64,000 bases of DNA from Colwellia polaris. GTDB lineage: Bacteria > Pseudomonadota > Gammaproteobacteria > Enterobacterales > Alteromonadaceae. Location: positions 186,001-250,000 of the forward strand of contig NZ_NBOE01000001.1 in assembly GCF_002104515.1 (NCBI RefSeq), written 5' to 3'. Within the stretch, counting starts at the first letter, position 1, and every line of letters starts with the position of its first letter. A program made the translations under genes and the position numbers. Below, in pieces: positions 27,345-37,256 of the stretch. The notes below the pieces were generated by a model, which was given only the letters and a program-made list of their open reading frames with translations, was not told the origin of the DNA and made no database searches.

Positions 27345-27773
27345 TTAACGTTTAAAAATGGTATCAAGAATAATAGAAGAATTGGTTCTTGCTACACCTT
27401 CAAGCGAGCACACCATATTCAGAACTTCGCTTAATTTCTCTAATGTGCTGGCTTGTATGGTTACCAATAAGTCGTATTCTCCGCTAATAGAATAAATATG
27501 ACTGATTTGATGTACTTTTCTTAATGCTAAACAGATGGTTTTTCTCAGGTTAGGGTTCACTTTTAAAGAAACGTTAGAAGAAATTAAGCCACTGGTATAT
27601 TCGCTGCCAAGCACTACACTGTATGCTTCAATAACATTATTATTTTCAAGCTTATTGAGTCGGTTTTGTATCGCCGTTCTTGAAACACCGGTTGCCCTTG
27701 CCATGTCTGACACACTTGCACGGGCATTCAGTCGTAATATGGAGAGCAGTTCTTCATCTTTTTCGGTTAGCAA
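27345..27773 (-). CDS. Lrp/AsnC family regulator
   Basis: The 142-residue regulator has the AsnC-type helix-turn-helix (about residues 6-55, SVSDMARATGVSRTAIQNRL) and the C-terminal RAM ligand domain. It is divergent from kbl-tdh; in related bacteria an Lrp-type protein controls threonine catabolism, so it probably responds to an amino acid such as threonine, glycine or leucine. An inverted repeat over a TTGACA box at 27825-27844 is a likely binding site. Confidence 0.88.
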   Translation of the reverse strand: MLTEKDEELLSILRLNARASVSDMARATGVSRTAIQNRLNKLENNNVIEAYSVVLGSEYTSGLISSNVSLKVNPNLRKTICLALRKVHQISHIYSISGEYDLLVTIQASTLEKLSEVLNMVCSLEGVARTNSSIILDTIFKR

Positions 27774-27824
27774 TTAAGGCTCCTGAGCATTAATAATGCA
27801 AAATACAGTACCTAATGTTACACA

Positions 27825-27856
27825 TTGACATTGTTATATGTCAATTTAACTATAAA
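27825..27856 (+). promoter_or_regulatory. Probable kbl-tdh promoter with overlapping palindrome
   Basis: TTGACAT (27825-27831) and ATGTCAA (27838-27844) form a perfect inverted repeat with a 6-bp spacer. TTGACA is also a consensus -35 element, with AACTAT 17 bp downstream (27848-27853) or TATAAA just after. A repressor bound here would block RNA polymerase. The AsnC-type regulator is the natural candidate. Confidence 0.55.
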
Positions 27857-27951
27857 GAAGGTCGAATTATCACGTAGTGTCACTTTGCTAAAAACAGCAT
27901 CTGAGCGGATAATACGATGATTGAAAGACAATAACTTTTTAAGGAATTACC

Positions 27952-29166
27952 GTGACCAATTCTGCTGATACAAATAACTTTTATGCTCACTTAACTTCGC
28001 AAATAAACCAAGTAAAAGAAGATGGTTTATATAAAGCTGAACGGGTAATTACTACCGCACAGCAACCACAAATTGCCGTAAATACCGGTGAAGATGTAAT
28101 AAACTTTTGTGCCAATAATTACTTAGGTTTAGCGAACCACCCTTCGTTAATTGCTGCGGCTAAAGAAGGCTTAGATGAACACGGTTTTGGTATGGCATCA
28201 GTACGTTTTATTTGTGGTACGCAAGATATCCATAAAACATTAGAGCAAAAATTAAGTACCTTTTTAGGTATGGAAGACACCATTTTATATTCTTCATGTT
28301 TCGACGCAAATGCTGGTTTGTTTGAAACCTTATTAGGCCCTGAAGACGCGATTATTTCTGACTCTTTAAACCATGCTTCAATTATCGATGGTGTACGTTT
28401 ATGTAAGGCTAAACGTTTTCGTTATGCAAACAATGATGCAGCAGAGCTTGAAGCACGTTTAATAGAAGCCGATGAAGCTGGCGCACGCTTTAAGTTAATT
28501 GCTACCGACGGTGTGTTTTCAATGGATGGTGTTATCGCAAATTTAAAAGCGGTTTGTGACTTAGCCGACAAATACAATGCCATGGTAATGGTTGACGACT
28601 CTCATGCCGTTGGTTTTGTGGGTGAACAAGGCCGTGGTAGCCACGAATATTGCGATGTAATGGGTCGAGTAGATATTATTACCGGTACTTTAGGTAAAGC
28701 GATGGGTGGTGCTTCAGGTGGTTACACTTCGGCTAAAAAAGAAGTGGTTGAATGGTTACGTCAACGCTCACGTCCGTACTTATTCTCTAACTCGTTAGCG
28801 CCTGCTATTGTTAATGCGTCAATTAAAGTCATTGATTTATTAGCGGAAGGTGACGAGCTACGTAAAACCTTAAAAGATAATGCCGCGTATTTTAGAACCC
28901 AAATGGAAGCTGCAGGTTTTACTTGTGCTGGTGCTGACCACGCCATTGTGCCTGTGATGTTAGGTGATGCAAAAGTGGCAAGTGCCATGGCTGATCGATT
29001 ATTAGCGGAAGGTATTTATGTTATTGGCTTCTCATTCCCTGTGGTACCAAAAGGCCAAGCACGTATTCGTACACAAATTTCTGCTGCACACACGAAAGCT
29101 GAGTTAGATAAAGCCATTGAAGCCTTTATTCGTATCGGTAAAGAAATGAACGTGATTGAGGGTTAA
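27952..29166 (+). CDS. kbl: Glycine C-acetyltransferase (2-amino-3-ketobutyrate CoA ligase)
   Basis: This 404-residue PLP enzyme converts 2-amino-3-ketobutyrate and CoA to glycine and acetyl-CoA. The PLP-lysine motif [26 protein letters not shown] and [13 protein letters not shown] are present. Translation starts at a GTG with AAGGA 6 bp upstream. It is 2 bp upstream of tdh, forming the threonine catabolic operon. Confidence 0.96.
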   Translation: MTNSADTNNFYAHLTSQINQVKEDGLYKAERVITTAQQPQIAVNTGEDVINFCANNYLGLANHPSLIAAAKEGLDEHGFGMASVRFICGTQDIHKTLEQKLSTFLGMEDTILYSSCFDANAGLFETLLGPEDAIISDSLNHASIIDGVRLCKAKRFRYANNDAAELEARLIEADEAGARFKLIATDGVFSMDGVIANLKAVCDLADKYNAMVMVDDSHAVGFVGEQGRGSHEYCDVMGRVDIITGTLGKAMGGASGGYTSAKKEVVEWLRQRSRPYLFSNSLAPAIVNASIKVIDLLAEGDELRKTLKDNAAYFRTQMEAAGFTCAGADHAIVPVMLGDAKVASAMADRLLAEGIYVIGFSFPVVPKGQARIRTQISAAHTKAELDKAIEAFIRIGKEMNVIEG

Positions 29167-29168
29167 AC

Positions 29169-30194
29169 ATGAAGTCATTAGCGAAATTAAAAGCAGAACC
29201 AGGCATTTGGATGACCGACTCGCCTAAGCCAGAGTTAGGTCACAATGATCTGTTAATCAAAATTAAAAAAACCGCCATTTGTGGTACCGATATTCATATT
29301 TACAACTGGGATGAGTGGTCACAAAAAACTATTCCTGTACCTATGGTTGTTGGTCATGAATATGCGGGTGAAGTCGTTGGCATTGGCCAAGAAGTTAAAG
29401 GTTTTGCATTAGGTGATCGGGTATCGGGCGAAGGTCATATAACTTGTGGTCATTGTCGTAATTGTCGCGGCGGTCGCACGCATTTATGCCGTAACACGGT
29501 TGGTGTTGGCGTTAACCGTGAAGGCTCATTCGCCGAGTATTTAGTTATTCCTGCATTTAATGCTTTTAAATTACCCGATGAAATTTCTGATGATTTAGCG
29601 GCTATTTTTGACCCGTTTGGTAACGCAGTACACACGGCATTATCGTTTGATTTAGTTGGCGAAGATGTTTTAATTACCGGCGCTGGTCCTATCGGTATTA
29701 TGGCGGTGGCTGTCGCTAAGCATGTCGGCGCTCGCCATGTGGTTATTACCGATGTAAATGAATATCGCTTAGACCTTGCTCGTAAAATGGGCGCAACGCG
29801 TGCAGTTGATGTCAGCAAAGAAAAACTAACAGATGTTATGGCTGATTTAGGCATGTCTGAAGGTTTTGATGTTGGTATGGAAATGTCAGGCGTACCATCT
29901 GCCTTTACTGATATGTTAGCCAATATGAACAATGGCGGCAAAATTGCCATGCTAGGTATTCCTGGACAAGATATGGCAATTGATTGGAGCCAAATTATTT
30001 TCAAAGGATTAACCATTAAAGGTATTTATGGCCGTGAAATGTTTGAAACTTGGTATAAAATGGCGAGTTTAATCCAATCTGGCTTAGATTTAACGCCAAT
30101 TATCACCCATCACTTTAATATTGATGATTTTCAGCAAGGTTTTGATATCATGCGTTCAGGGCAATCAGGCAAAGTTATCTTAAATTGGGAATAA
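29169..30194 (+). CDS. tdh: L-threonine 3-dehydrogenase
   Basis: This 341-residue zinc-dependent dehydrogenase oxidises L-threonine with NAD+ to 2-amino-3-ketobutyrate, the substrate of Kbl. The catalytic zinc region [15 protein letters not shown] and GHEYAGE, the structural zinc cysteines in [15 protein letters not shown] and a Rossmann motif GAGPIG are intact. It follows kbl by 2 bp. Confidence 0.97.
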   Translation: MKSLAKLKAEPGIWMTDSPKPELGHNDLLIKIKKTAICGTDIHIYNWDEWSQKTIPVPMVVGHEYAGEVVGIGQEVKGFALGDRVSGEGHITCGHCRNCRGGRTHLCRNTVGVGVNREGSFAEYLVIPAFNAFKLPDEISDDLAAIFDPFGNAVHTALSFDLVGEDVLITGAGPIGIMAVAVAKHVGARHVVITDVNEYRLDLARKMGATRAVDVSKEKLTDVMADLGMSEGFDVGMEMSGVPSAFTDMLANMNNGGKIAMLGIPGQDMAIDWSQIIFKGLTIKGIYGREMFETWYKMASLIQSGLDLTPIITHHFNIDDFQQGFDIMRSGQSGKVILNWE

Positions 30195-30200
30195 TGAAAA

Positions 30201-30533
30201 ATGGCAAGTAGCGAAGAAAGTTTTAAGCATATGCAGATCAGTGAACTGCACCAAGTATTAGCTGATGAATCTTATGTGGTGGTGGATATTCGTGATCCGG
30301 CCTCGTTTCAATCAGGGCATATTCCGAATGCAATTCATTTAAGTAATGAAAGCTTACCTGACTTTTTACGCGATGCTGATTTTGATGCCCCCGTTGTGGT
30401 GTGTTGTTACCATGGTATTTCAAGCCAACAAGCGGCGCAGTTTTTGATCAGTCAAGACTTCACCGAAGTGTACTCTTTGGATGGTGGCTTTGCCGATTGG
30501 CAATTACAGCATCCGGATGTTGTAGCCCGTTAA
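30201..30533 (+). CDS. glpE: Thiosulfate sulfurtransferase GlpE (rhodanese)
   Basis: This 110-residue single-domain rhodanese has the active-site loop VVCCYHGISSQQAA, with the catalytic cysteine before YHGISS as in GlpE. It transfers sulfane sulfur from thiosulfate to cyanide or thiols in vitro. The gene is 7 bp after tdh and overlaps glpG by one base (TAATG). The glpD and glpR genes found beside it in E. coli are absent here, so it probably reads from the kbl-tdh operon. Confidence 0.92.
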   Translation: MASSEESFKHMQISELHQVLADESYVVVDIRDPASFQSGHIPNAIHLSNESLPDFLRDADFDAPVVVCCYHGISSQQAAQFLISQDFTEVYSLDGGFADWQLQHPDVVAR

Positions 30534-31399
30534 TGCAAAACACTGAATTACAACCGCTGGTTAAAGTAACGCAACATAATATTGCGTTACTTTTTTGTGA
30601 TTACTTAAAAACACTACAAATTCGAACGCAAGTTGAAAAAGAAGCCGATGGCTTTGTTATTTATTGTCAGCAAGATAAGTTTGACTTCGTACAACAAGAG
30701 TTTGAACAGTTTATTCAGCAACCGGAACAAGCCAAATATCAACAAGCGGCTTGGCAAAATGGTGATGTAACTGATGTGAGTTCAAGTTTTCCTACCTTGG
30801 CTAGCAGCTTTAAAAAGCAATTCTTTTCACATGCAGGTGTCGTAACGCTAGCTGTTTTTGTTATCTGTTGGCTAGTATTCCTTGGCAGCAATCTTGGCTG
30901 GGGTAATGCTATATTTCAGCATTTACATTTTTATTCTCAGTTAAGTGTCGATGCCATTTTACAAGCACCTCACCGATTATTAGGACCCGCATTTTTTCAC
31001 TTCTCATGGTTACACATTGTTTTTAATACCATGTGGTGGTGGCAGTTAGGTGGCTCCATAGAACAAGTTAACGGTAAGTTCAGCTTGTTTAGTGTTTTAA
31101 TTGTTTCCGCGCTGGTTTCGAATCTTGGTCAGTTTATGGTTGATGGACCAAATTTTGGTGGCTTATCAGGCGTGGTATACGCGCTTGTCGGCTATGTGTG
31201 GTGGATGGGCTGGTTAATGCCAGAAAAAGGTTTGTCATTATCTAAACCTATTATCGGCTTTATGCTGTTCTGGCTATTACTTGGTTATACCAGTTTAATG
31301 CCAATAAATGTTGCTAATACAGCGCATTTATTAGGTTTAGTCAGTGGCTGTGCTTTAGCTTTTTTACAGGTTTTAAAAACAAAAAAACACAGTCACTGA
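30533..31399 (+). CDS. glpG: Rhomboid intramembrane serine protease GlpG
   Basis: From the ATG at 30533, which overlaps the glpE stop, the protein has 288 residues; a longer frame from 30401 runs through glpE. A cytoplasmic N-terminal domain (about 1-95) precedes six membrane segments. The catalytic serine lies in GGLSGVVYALVGY and the histidine in NVANTAHLLGLVSG. WLHIVFNTMWWWQLGG and the H-x-x-x-N motif are as in rhomboids. It cleaves membrane proteins inside the inner membrane. Confidence 0.93.
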   Translation: MQNTELQPLVKVTQHNIALLFCDYLKTLQIRTQVEKEADGFVIYCQQDKFDFVQQEFEQFIQQPEQAKYQQAAWQNGDVTDVSSSFPTLASSFKKQFFSHAGVVTLAVFVICWLVFLGSNLGWGNAIFQHLHFYSQLSVDAILQAPHRLLGPAFFHFSWLHIVFNTMWWWQLGGSIEQVNGKFSLFSVLIVSALVSNLGQFMVDGPNFGGLSGVVYALVGYVWWMGWLMPEKGLSLSKPIIGFMLFWLLLGYTSLMPINVANTAHLLGLVSGCALAFLQVLKTKKHSH

Positions 31400-31417
31400 G
31401 TATGATGGCTGTGTTTT
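31384..31417 (+). terminator. Intrinsic terminator of the kbl-tdh-glpE-glpG operon
   Basis: AAAACACAG and CTGTGTTTT form a 9-bp stem that starts inside the last codons of glpG and ends in TTTT. The overlap with coding sequence is unusual but the stem is exact. Confidence 0.7.
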
Positions 31418-31469
31418 AAACTCGCTAATATAGCATTAAGCAGATTGTTCATTCGTTTGAAATAACGGC

Positions 31470-31850
31470 TTAATTATCTAGCCATTGAGTAAATAAAAGC
31501 TTTTTAATTAATGGTTTACCAGTTTCTTTTTCTAGTAATTCTTTTACTTTGTCTTCACACAAACGCTGTATTTCATGGCGACCATTAATAGATTTTACTT
31601 TTGATTCAGGTTGCTGACCAATAATATTGATAATGGCATCTCGCAATAATGGTGAGTGATGCTCAACAATTTCATAATTGCTTGCATCTTCGATCATCAA
31701 CTCTACTGTTAGGCGAACATAACCCATTTTTTTCTTAACAGCGACGTAATTCGTAACAATAGAAGGTTCGAAACCAAAGTAGGCATAATCTGCCGCTTTA
31801 GTCGCAGCCGAACTTAGTAGTACAAGCATTAAAAAAATAGATGTTTTCAT
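31470..31850 (-). CDS. FliL-like exported protein
   Basis: This 126-residue protein resembles the FliL domain (MGYVRLTVELMIED..., LLRDAIINIIGQQ, IQRLCEDKVKELLEKETG). The N-terminus looks like a cleavable signal peptide (MKTSIFLMLVLLSSAATKA) rather than the membrane anchor of true FliL, and no flagellar genes are nearby. FliL supports the flagellar motor stator; this paralogue, found in other marine gammaproteobacteria, could act elsewhere in the periplasm. Its role is unknown. Confidence 0.75.
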   Translation of the reverse strand: MKTSIFLMLVLLSSAATKAADYAYFGFEPSIVTNYVAVKKKMGYVRLTVELMIEDASNYEIVEHHSPLLRDAIINIIGQQPESKVKSINGRHEIQRLCEDKVKELLEKETGKPLIKKLLFTQWLDN

Positions 31851-32229
31851 ACATTAAAACTCAAATTAAAAATAAATTAACTATTTGTGTTAAGCAGTTA
31901 AATAGGTTGATTACTATTAAATAATAACGCGAATTTTGATCATGCGCTGATTTATTTAACTATTTTTATTAGCTTGATAGCCTTGGCGTGAAAATAACCA
32001 AGTTTGGTTTAGGTAAATCAGGGGGAAGTAGCGCTTTTAGAAACAAGCAGTAAGCTGTATTTTTGTTAAGCTAAACGCTATCATACGTCGATTTTTCGTC
32101 AAATAACTTTTACCCTAATTAAACCCATAATGAATTATTCGCTATTTGTTGCTGTAGTTTAAAAGGGTTTTAGCTGAAGTTATTAATTACTTATTATTTA
32201 TCCGTGTTGAGGCTAAACAGTTTTAAAGT
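31851..32229. other. Divergent intergenic region without a gene
   Basis: This 379-bp AT-rich gap separates the FliL-like gene from ubiC. I see no convincing reading frame, repeat or RNA structure. It should hold the two divergent promoters, but no consensus hexamer pair is clear. Confidence 0.6.
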
Positions 32230-32802
32230 ATGACAACAGAACATTCATTATTTCCTGTGCAAATGGTTGCCCGTTGGCAGTCTTCACAATGCTTTGCACT
32301 TCATGCTAACTTAAGCAGTTGGTTACTTGACCCTAGTTCTTTAACAGCGCGCCTTAAGTCTCATTGTCAAAATTTTCGTGTTGAAGTGCTCGGACAAAAA
32401 ATTGAAAATTGTAGTGCTGCTGAGGCCAATAATGACATTGTTTGTGGCGAACCTGTATTAGTTCGAGAAGTGTTATTGTATTGCGATGAAATAGCACAGG
32501 TCTTTGCGCGTAGCTTATTACCGTTAAGCTCTTTAACTGGTGAACAACAGCAGTTAGCGCATTTAGGTACGCAGTCTTTAGGACAAGTATTGTTTAACCA
32601 CCCAGATTTACAACGCAAAAAAATTGAAGTAGCTGAGTTTAACTCAAGTTCTAGTATTGCTAAGCTGGTAGGAACATTAGCCCTCAATACTAGTCAAGAA
32701 ACACTTTGGGGCCGACGCTCAATTTTTATTTTAGATAATAAACCATTAATGGTAGCAGAGGTGTTTTTACCCGGCGCCATGGCCTATAAAAACACAATAT
32801 AA
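32230..32802 (+). CDS. ubiC: Chorismate lyase
   Basis: The 190-residue product fits UbiC, which converts chorismate to 4-hydroxybenzoate and pyruvate, the first committed ubiquinone step. Conserved parts include [17 protein letters not shown] and LWGRRSIF followed by VAEVFLPG. The E. coli protein is about 165 residues, so the N-terminus here is somewhat longer. It precedes ubiA by 11 bp, the same order as in E. coli, which supports the call. Confidence 0.92.
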   Translation: MTTEHSLFPVQMVARWQSSQCFALHANLSSWLLDPSSLTARLKSHCQNFRVEVLGQKIENCSAAEANNDIVCGEPVLVREVLLYCDEIAQVFARSLLPLSSLTGEQQQLAHLGTQSLGQVLFNHPDLQRKKIEVAEFNSSSSIAKLVGTLALNTSQETLWGRRSIFILDNKPLMVAEVFLPGAMAYKNTI

Positions 32803-32813
32803 AAGGTATTACA

Positions 32814-33674
32814 TTGAGTGAGTTTACAGAAAAGTTAACCGCGATTAAGCAAATTACCCGTATGGATAAGCCGATTGGCACATATTTGTTATTGTGGCCA
32901 ACTTATTGGGCGTTATGGATTGCTTCTGATGGCTGGCCGTCGTTGCAGATGTTGGTTATTTTTAGTTTAGGTGTTTTTTTCATGCGTAGCGCCGGCTGTA
33001 TTATTAACGATTATGCTGATCGTAAAGTCGATGGCGAAGTTAAACGTACACAACACAGGCCGCTAGTTACTGGCGCTTTATCAGGCAGCGAAGCATTACA
33101 GTTATTTTCTACCTTTATTCTGTTGGCTTTTTCTTTAGTGCTGACCTTAAGCGATTACACCATCATGTTGTCGGTAGTGGCGGTTTTTTTAGCCGCAAGT
33201 TATCCCTTTATGAAACGTATTACTCACTTTCCACAAGTGGTGTTGGGCGCCGCTTTTAGTTGGGGGATGATCATGGCATTTGCTCAAGAGCAAGGTGAAA
33301 TACCGACTGTTGCTTGGCTATTGTTTACGGCTAACGTTTTATGGACCGTTGCTTATGACACTATGTATGCCATGGTTGATCGTGATGACGATGTAAGAAT
33401 AGGCGTTAAATCTACCGCGGTTATTTTTGGTGAAAATGATAAACGTATCATTCTATTTTTGCAGTTAATGACCTTAGCACTGTTATTTACGGTCGGTGAT
33501 ATTTTAGCTTTTGGCTGGCCTTATCAACTGTCGTTGGTTATTGCCGCGGGTTTTTTCTGCTATCAACAAATTTTAATTGCAGGGCGAGAGCGAGATCGCT
33601 GCTTCCAAGCTTTCTTAAATAACCATTACGTAGGCTTGATCGTATTTGTTGGTGTAGCTATAGAGTACCTTTAG
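32814..33674 (+). CDS. ubiA: 4-hydroxybenzoate octaprenyltransferase
   Basis: This 286-residue integral membrane prenyltransferase adds the polyprenyl chain to 4-hydroxybenzoate. The two Asp-rich motifs, NDYADRKVDGEVKRTQHRP (about 66-84) and YDTMYAMVDRDDDVRIGVKS (about 182-201), are intact, with about eight or nine hydrophobic helices. The start is a TTG at 32814 with AAAAGG upstream; no ATG fits the family start better. Confidence 0.95.
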   Translation: MSEFTEKLTAIKQITRMDKPIGTYLLLWPTYWALWIASDGWPSLQMLVIFSLGVFFMRSAGCIINDYADRKVDGEVKRTQHRPLVTGALSGSEALQLFSTFILLAFSLVLTLSDYTIMLSVVAVFLAASYPFMKRITHFPQVVLGAAFSWGMIMAFAQEQGEIPTVAWLLFTANVLWTVAYDTMYAMVDRDDDVRIGVKSTAVIFGENDKRIILFLQLMTLALLFTVGDILAFGWPYQLSLVIAAGFFCYQQILIAGRERDRCFQAFLNNHYVGLIVFVGVAIEYL

Positions 33675-33795
33675 CTTAAGTAACCTGAACGCTTGTTTTA
33701 TTTGAAAGAGGTAACGGTTGCTTTATGCGAGTGCATAAGCTGATTTTTATTTCTAAGCCTAACATTACGGATTTAATGCCATATTGGGCATCATA

Positions 33796-33846
33796 AACGT
33801 ATGACTAAACCCAGCTTTATTATTGGCCTAGTCATACGTTAATTTT
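33796..33846 (+). terminator. Hairpin between convergent ubiA and plsB
   Basis: A perfect 12-bp inverted repeat (AACGTATGACTA / TAGTCATACGTT, 33796-33807 and 33829-33840) is followed by AATTTTAG. It lies in the 195-bp convergent gap and probably ends ubiA transcription, possibly also plsB. Confidence 0.6.
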
Positions 33847-33869
33847 AGATCATTTCAACACGATGTTTG

Positions 33870-36314
33870 CTAACGCACAATACTTTGTAAAACTTCTATA
33901 TCGACTAAGTTACTGACTGAACTTTTTAGTAACCCTAACGTACTGCTGTCTACTAATTTATCCTCTTCATTTGACACAATATAGCCCTGATCTTTCATGG
34001 CATTTATTAAGGTTAATTGCGCCTTTTTATCAATAAACTCGGGCGCATTTATGTTGTTTAATACTGATAAACGTTGAGCGATTGCAACAACTTTATCATT
34101 GAGTTCAGCCTTTTTAATTGGTGCTAGCTGACCGAGTAGAGAAGTGATTATTGCGAAACGTTGCATAGTTTCGTTAACACATTCAGCAATTAAACGAATA
34201 CTTGCTCTATCGTCGTCATCGCTACTTAAAGACCATGCTCCAGATTTACTTTGTTTTACAATGCCTTTTTCTGCTAAGAAATCACAAACAGCTGTTACTT
34301 GCAGGGCGATGTCTTCAGGTGACTGCCATAAAAATAAATCAGTTTTGAGTAACTCGACTAAACGTTGCGTTTGGCCGAGTAAATTTTCTGGCGTAATTTT
34401 AGTATTACGTTCTAATAAACGGCAAACTAGTGATGGCAGTATAAAAGTGTGCAGAATATTGTTGCGATAATAACGTAGTTCTAATATTGCACTTTCCGTT
34501 AAAGAAATAATGTCACCAAAACTGTCTTGGTTAATGGTGACTTTATTTAATGAGATAACATGCTCTAAAAGTTCAGCGCCAGTTTCTGTCGGTAGAGTTA
34601 ACTCTGCATGATATGGCGCTGCACGTTGTAATTCGATGAAAAAATCAAGCTGGCTGATTAACTCGGCTTTCGTCAGTGCTTTGTTTTCAGTTGCATGTAA
34701 AATCAAAGAGACTAAAGCAACGCCGTTTAATGCAGTACATTGGTTAATAGAAGTCATAACTTGTTGAGCTAAAACATTAACGCAAGGATTTAGCCACTGA
34801 GGCTTTTGTGGGTCTATCGGATCGATTGCTTGTTTCCAATCAGGTACCTGATTATTCAAAAACTGATTAATATTGATCGGCTCGCCAAAATTAACATAAC
34901 CTTTACCGTAGTTACGTAAATTTCGAATCGCTTTGATAACGCCAAAAATGGACTCACCTTTCTTTTTACTACCACTTAACTCTTTATGATAAGTACCTAC
35001 TTCCATTACATGCTCGTAACCTAAATAAACCGGCACTAAGGTTAATGGGCGATCAATACCGCGCAGCATACTTTGAATGGTCATGGCGAGCATGCCTGTT
35101 TTGGGTGATAGTAATCTACCGGTTCTGCTGCGGCCGCCTTCCGAGTAATATTTTACCGAATAGCCGCGTTCAAAAAGTAGGCTTAAATATTCACGAAAAA
35201 TAGTGGAGTAAAGACGATTCCCCTTAAAGCTACGGCGAATAAAAAAGGCACCGGCTTTTCTGAAAATTGGCCCCGCTGGCCAAAAGTTTAAATTGATACC
35301 CGCGGCAATACGCGGTGTAACTAGGCCTTGTTGAAATATTACGTAAGTGAGTAATAAATAGTCCATGTGGCTACGATGGCAAGGCACGTAAATAATTTCA
35401 TGGCCTTCTTGGGCTAGATTTCTTAATCGCTCAGCTTTACTAACTTCTATGCCGTTATAAAGACGATTCCATAACCAACCTAAAATTCGTTCACCAAAAC
35501 GCACAGTAACATCTCGATAATCACCAGCAATTTCGTCCATTATGGCTAATGCTTGCTTCTTCGCTTCTGCTTGAGTAATTTTTTTACTTTCTGCTTCTTC
35601 ATTGATTACCCGTTTAATTGCCGGATTAACCATTAAATTAGCAAACATTTGTTGGCGATGCATCAGCCTAGGGCCTGTAGCTGCAATAGTTTGGCGATGA
35701 AAATGAAAACGCGCAATGCGGATTAGTTTATGGGCGCTGCCTTCGGTACTACCATGTTTATCTGCCATATGACGAAAAGAAATCGCTTCACTAAAACGCA
35801 CCATAGTGTGACGACCTAGAAAAAGTACGATAAAGAATTTTCTTAACCAAGTTGGAGATTCTTGATCAGCTAACAATGCGCCAACGTTGGTATTGTTTTT
35901 CTCTTTTGTTGGGGTACGGCCCCAAATTACATTGGCAGGAATAAGTTGAGCGTCTAGTTTTTCATTATTCGCGTGAGCACTAAGTAATTCAAAACCTTGT
36001 GCTATTGCTGAGGTTTTCTTCGGTGTTCGCCAGTTAAATAACGCGGTAGGTTTTTCTAAAAAAAGTAACCGAGATAAGGTTTGTCCATCAACATTAACTG
36101 GCTTTAACGGGTCAGGTAAATTCGCATGCTTACAAGCAGTGCGCAGTGATAACACATCACTGGCTGATTGGTGACGTAATACATAAAATACCGGTTGCTC
36201 AGGACTTAATTGACCTGAATTAATAATTTCGTCGGCAACAACTTTGCAACGTACTAATATTTTTATCGGTAAACGTAATAATAAATAAAATAACTTACGA
36301 ATGGCTAACATCAT
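33870..36314 (-). CDS. plsB: Glycerol-3-phosphate 1-O-acyltransferase
   Basis: This 814-residue inner-membrane-associated enzyme matches PlsB, which makes lysophosphatidic acid at the first step of phospholipid synthesis. The acyltransferase blocks are present: CHRSHMDYLLL (H-x4-D), RRSFKGNRLYS, KYYSEGGRSRTGRLLSPK (glycerol-3-phosphate site) and LVPVYLGYEHV. The start is ATG-ATG at 36314/36311. It is a single gene, convergent with ubiA. Confidence 0.95.
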   Translation of the reverse strand: MMLAIRKLFYLLLRLPIKILVRCKVVADEIINSGQLSPEQPVFYVLRHQSASDVLSLRTACKHANLPDPLKPVNVDGQTLSRLLFLEKPTALFNWRTPKKTSAIAQGFELLSAHANNEKLDAQLIPANVIWGRTPTKEKNNTNVGALLADQESPTWLRKFFIVLFLGRHTMVRFSEAISFRHMADKHGSTEGSAHKLIRIARFHFHRQTIAATGPRLMHRQQMFANLMVNPAIKRVINEEAESKKITQAEAKKQALAIMDEIAGDYRDVTVRFGERILGWLWNRLYNGIEVSKAERLRNLAQEGHEIIYVPCHRSHMDYLLLTYVIFQQGLVTPRIAAGINLNFWPAGPIFRKAGAFFIRRSFKGNRLYSTIFREYLSLLFERGYSVKYYSEGGRSRTGRLLSPKTGMLAMTIQSMLRGIDRPLTLVPVYLGYEHVMEVGTYHKELSGSKKKGESIFGVIKAIRNLRNYGKGYVNFGEPININQFLNNQVPDWKQAIDPIDPQKPQWLNPCVNVLAQQVMTSINQCTALNGVALVSLILHATENKALTKAELISQLDFFIELQRAAPYHAELTLPTETGAELLEHVISLNKVTINQDSFGDIISLTESAILELRYYRNNILHTFILPSLVCRLLERNTKITPENLLGQTQRLVELLKTDLFLWQSPEDIALQVTAVCDFLAEKGIVKQSKSGAWSLSSDDDDRASIRLIAECVNETMQRFAIITSLLGQLAPIKKAELNDKVVAIAQRLSVLNNINAPEFIDKKAQLTLINAMKDQGYIVSNEEDKLVDSSTLGLLKSSVSNLVDIEVLQSIVR

Positions 36315-36575
36315 GTTTTACTCAGTTTTATTTGACTGGTTATGGTAACACTTAGCTTGAACGGTATCTCGTTTTCTCGGTAGAGTTCGTTTGGCTTAGT
36401 GCACAACTGCATTTTATATTGGCTATTATACCTGTACTTCTTTGAGATTGGCGATGAGTAGTTTTATACACTAACAATTAACTGCTAAAAGCACGTATTC
36501 AGAGTACTATAATGAAATATAAAGAAATAACTGAAGTATTGGCAAGTTTTACTTCATTTAGACAATAGGAAGCTT

Positions 36576-37067
36576 ATGCAAAATAGCCCGCAAGCATTAA
36601 AAATAGCTATATTTGTAGATGTACAAAATATCTATTACACCACACGTGATGCTTTTCAACAGCCATTTAATTATCGCGCTTTCTGGCAGCAAATTAGCCA
36701 GCAAGGTGAAATTGTACTGGCTAATGCTTATGCCATACAACCTAGTGACGACCAACAGCATAAATTTCAAAAAGCGCTAAAACACATAGGTTTTGATGTG
36801 AAGCTTAAACCTTTTATTCAGCGCAGAGACGGCTCTGCAAAAGGTGATTGGGATGTAGGTATTGCAATTGATGTTATGGAAGCAGCACCCGAAGTTGATA
36901 TCGTCGTATTACTATCAGGTGATGGCGACTTTGATTTATTGCTCAGAAAAGTTATGTTACGCGATGGCGTAAAAACACATGTTTATGGTGTTACAACATT
37001 AACGGCTCAGTCATTAATTAATGCCGCGAGTGACTTTTTCCCTATAGATAAGCAACTTTTGATATAG
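36576..37067 (+). CDS. NYN domain (LabA/DUF88-type) protein, possible RNase
   Basis: The 163-residue product is a single NYN domain of the PIN-like superfamily. Acidic residues expected for metal binding occur in IFVDVQNIYY (about residue 15), KGDWDVGIAID (about 90-95) and LLSGDGDFDLLL (about 112-116). Members include LabA-like and Maelstrom-linked nucleases acting on RNA, but many are uncharacterised. A ribosome site AGGAAG precedes the ATG. It stands alone, divergent from plsB. Confidence 0.85.
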   Translation: MQNSPQALKIAIFVDVQNIYYTTRDAFQQPFNYRAFWQQISQQGEIVLANAYAIQPSDDQQHKFQKALKHIGFDVKLKPFIQRRDGSAKGDWDVGIAIDVMEAAPEVDIVVLLSGDGDFDLLLRKVMLRDGVKTHVYGVTTLTAQSLINAASDFFPIDKQLLI

Positions 37068-37256
37068 TGAAATTTGCTCAGTTAAGTGGTAACCTATTTT
37101 GCTTTCATCTCAGATATACACTTAGTTTGAGTAATAAAATACATTTCATTTACAGATGAAATTTATCGTGAAATAAGCTAAATTTGTGTTTATTGTTTGA
37201 GCTTAGTATTGTACTAGAAAAATTGTCGTAGAAATAATTATAAACAAGGAAAAATC

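Noticed and set aside
29450-30016. 188-codon minus-strand frame inside tdh
   Set aside because: tdh is complete and well conserved on the plus strand; the opposite frame has no homologue or start signal that I recognise.
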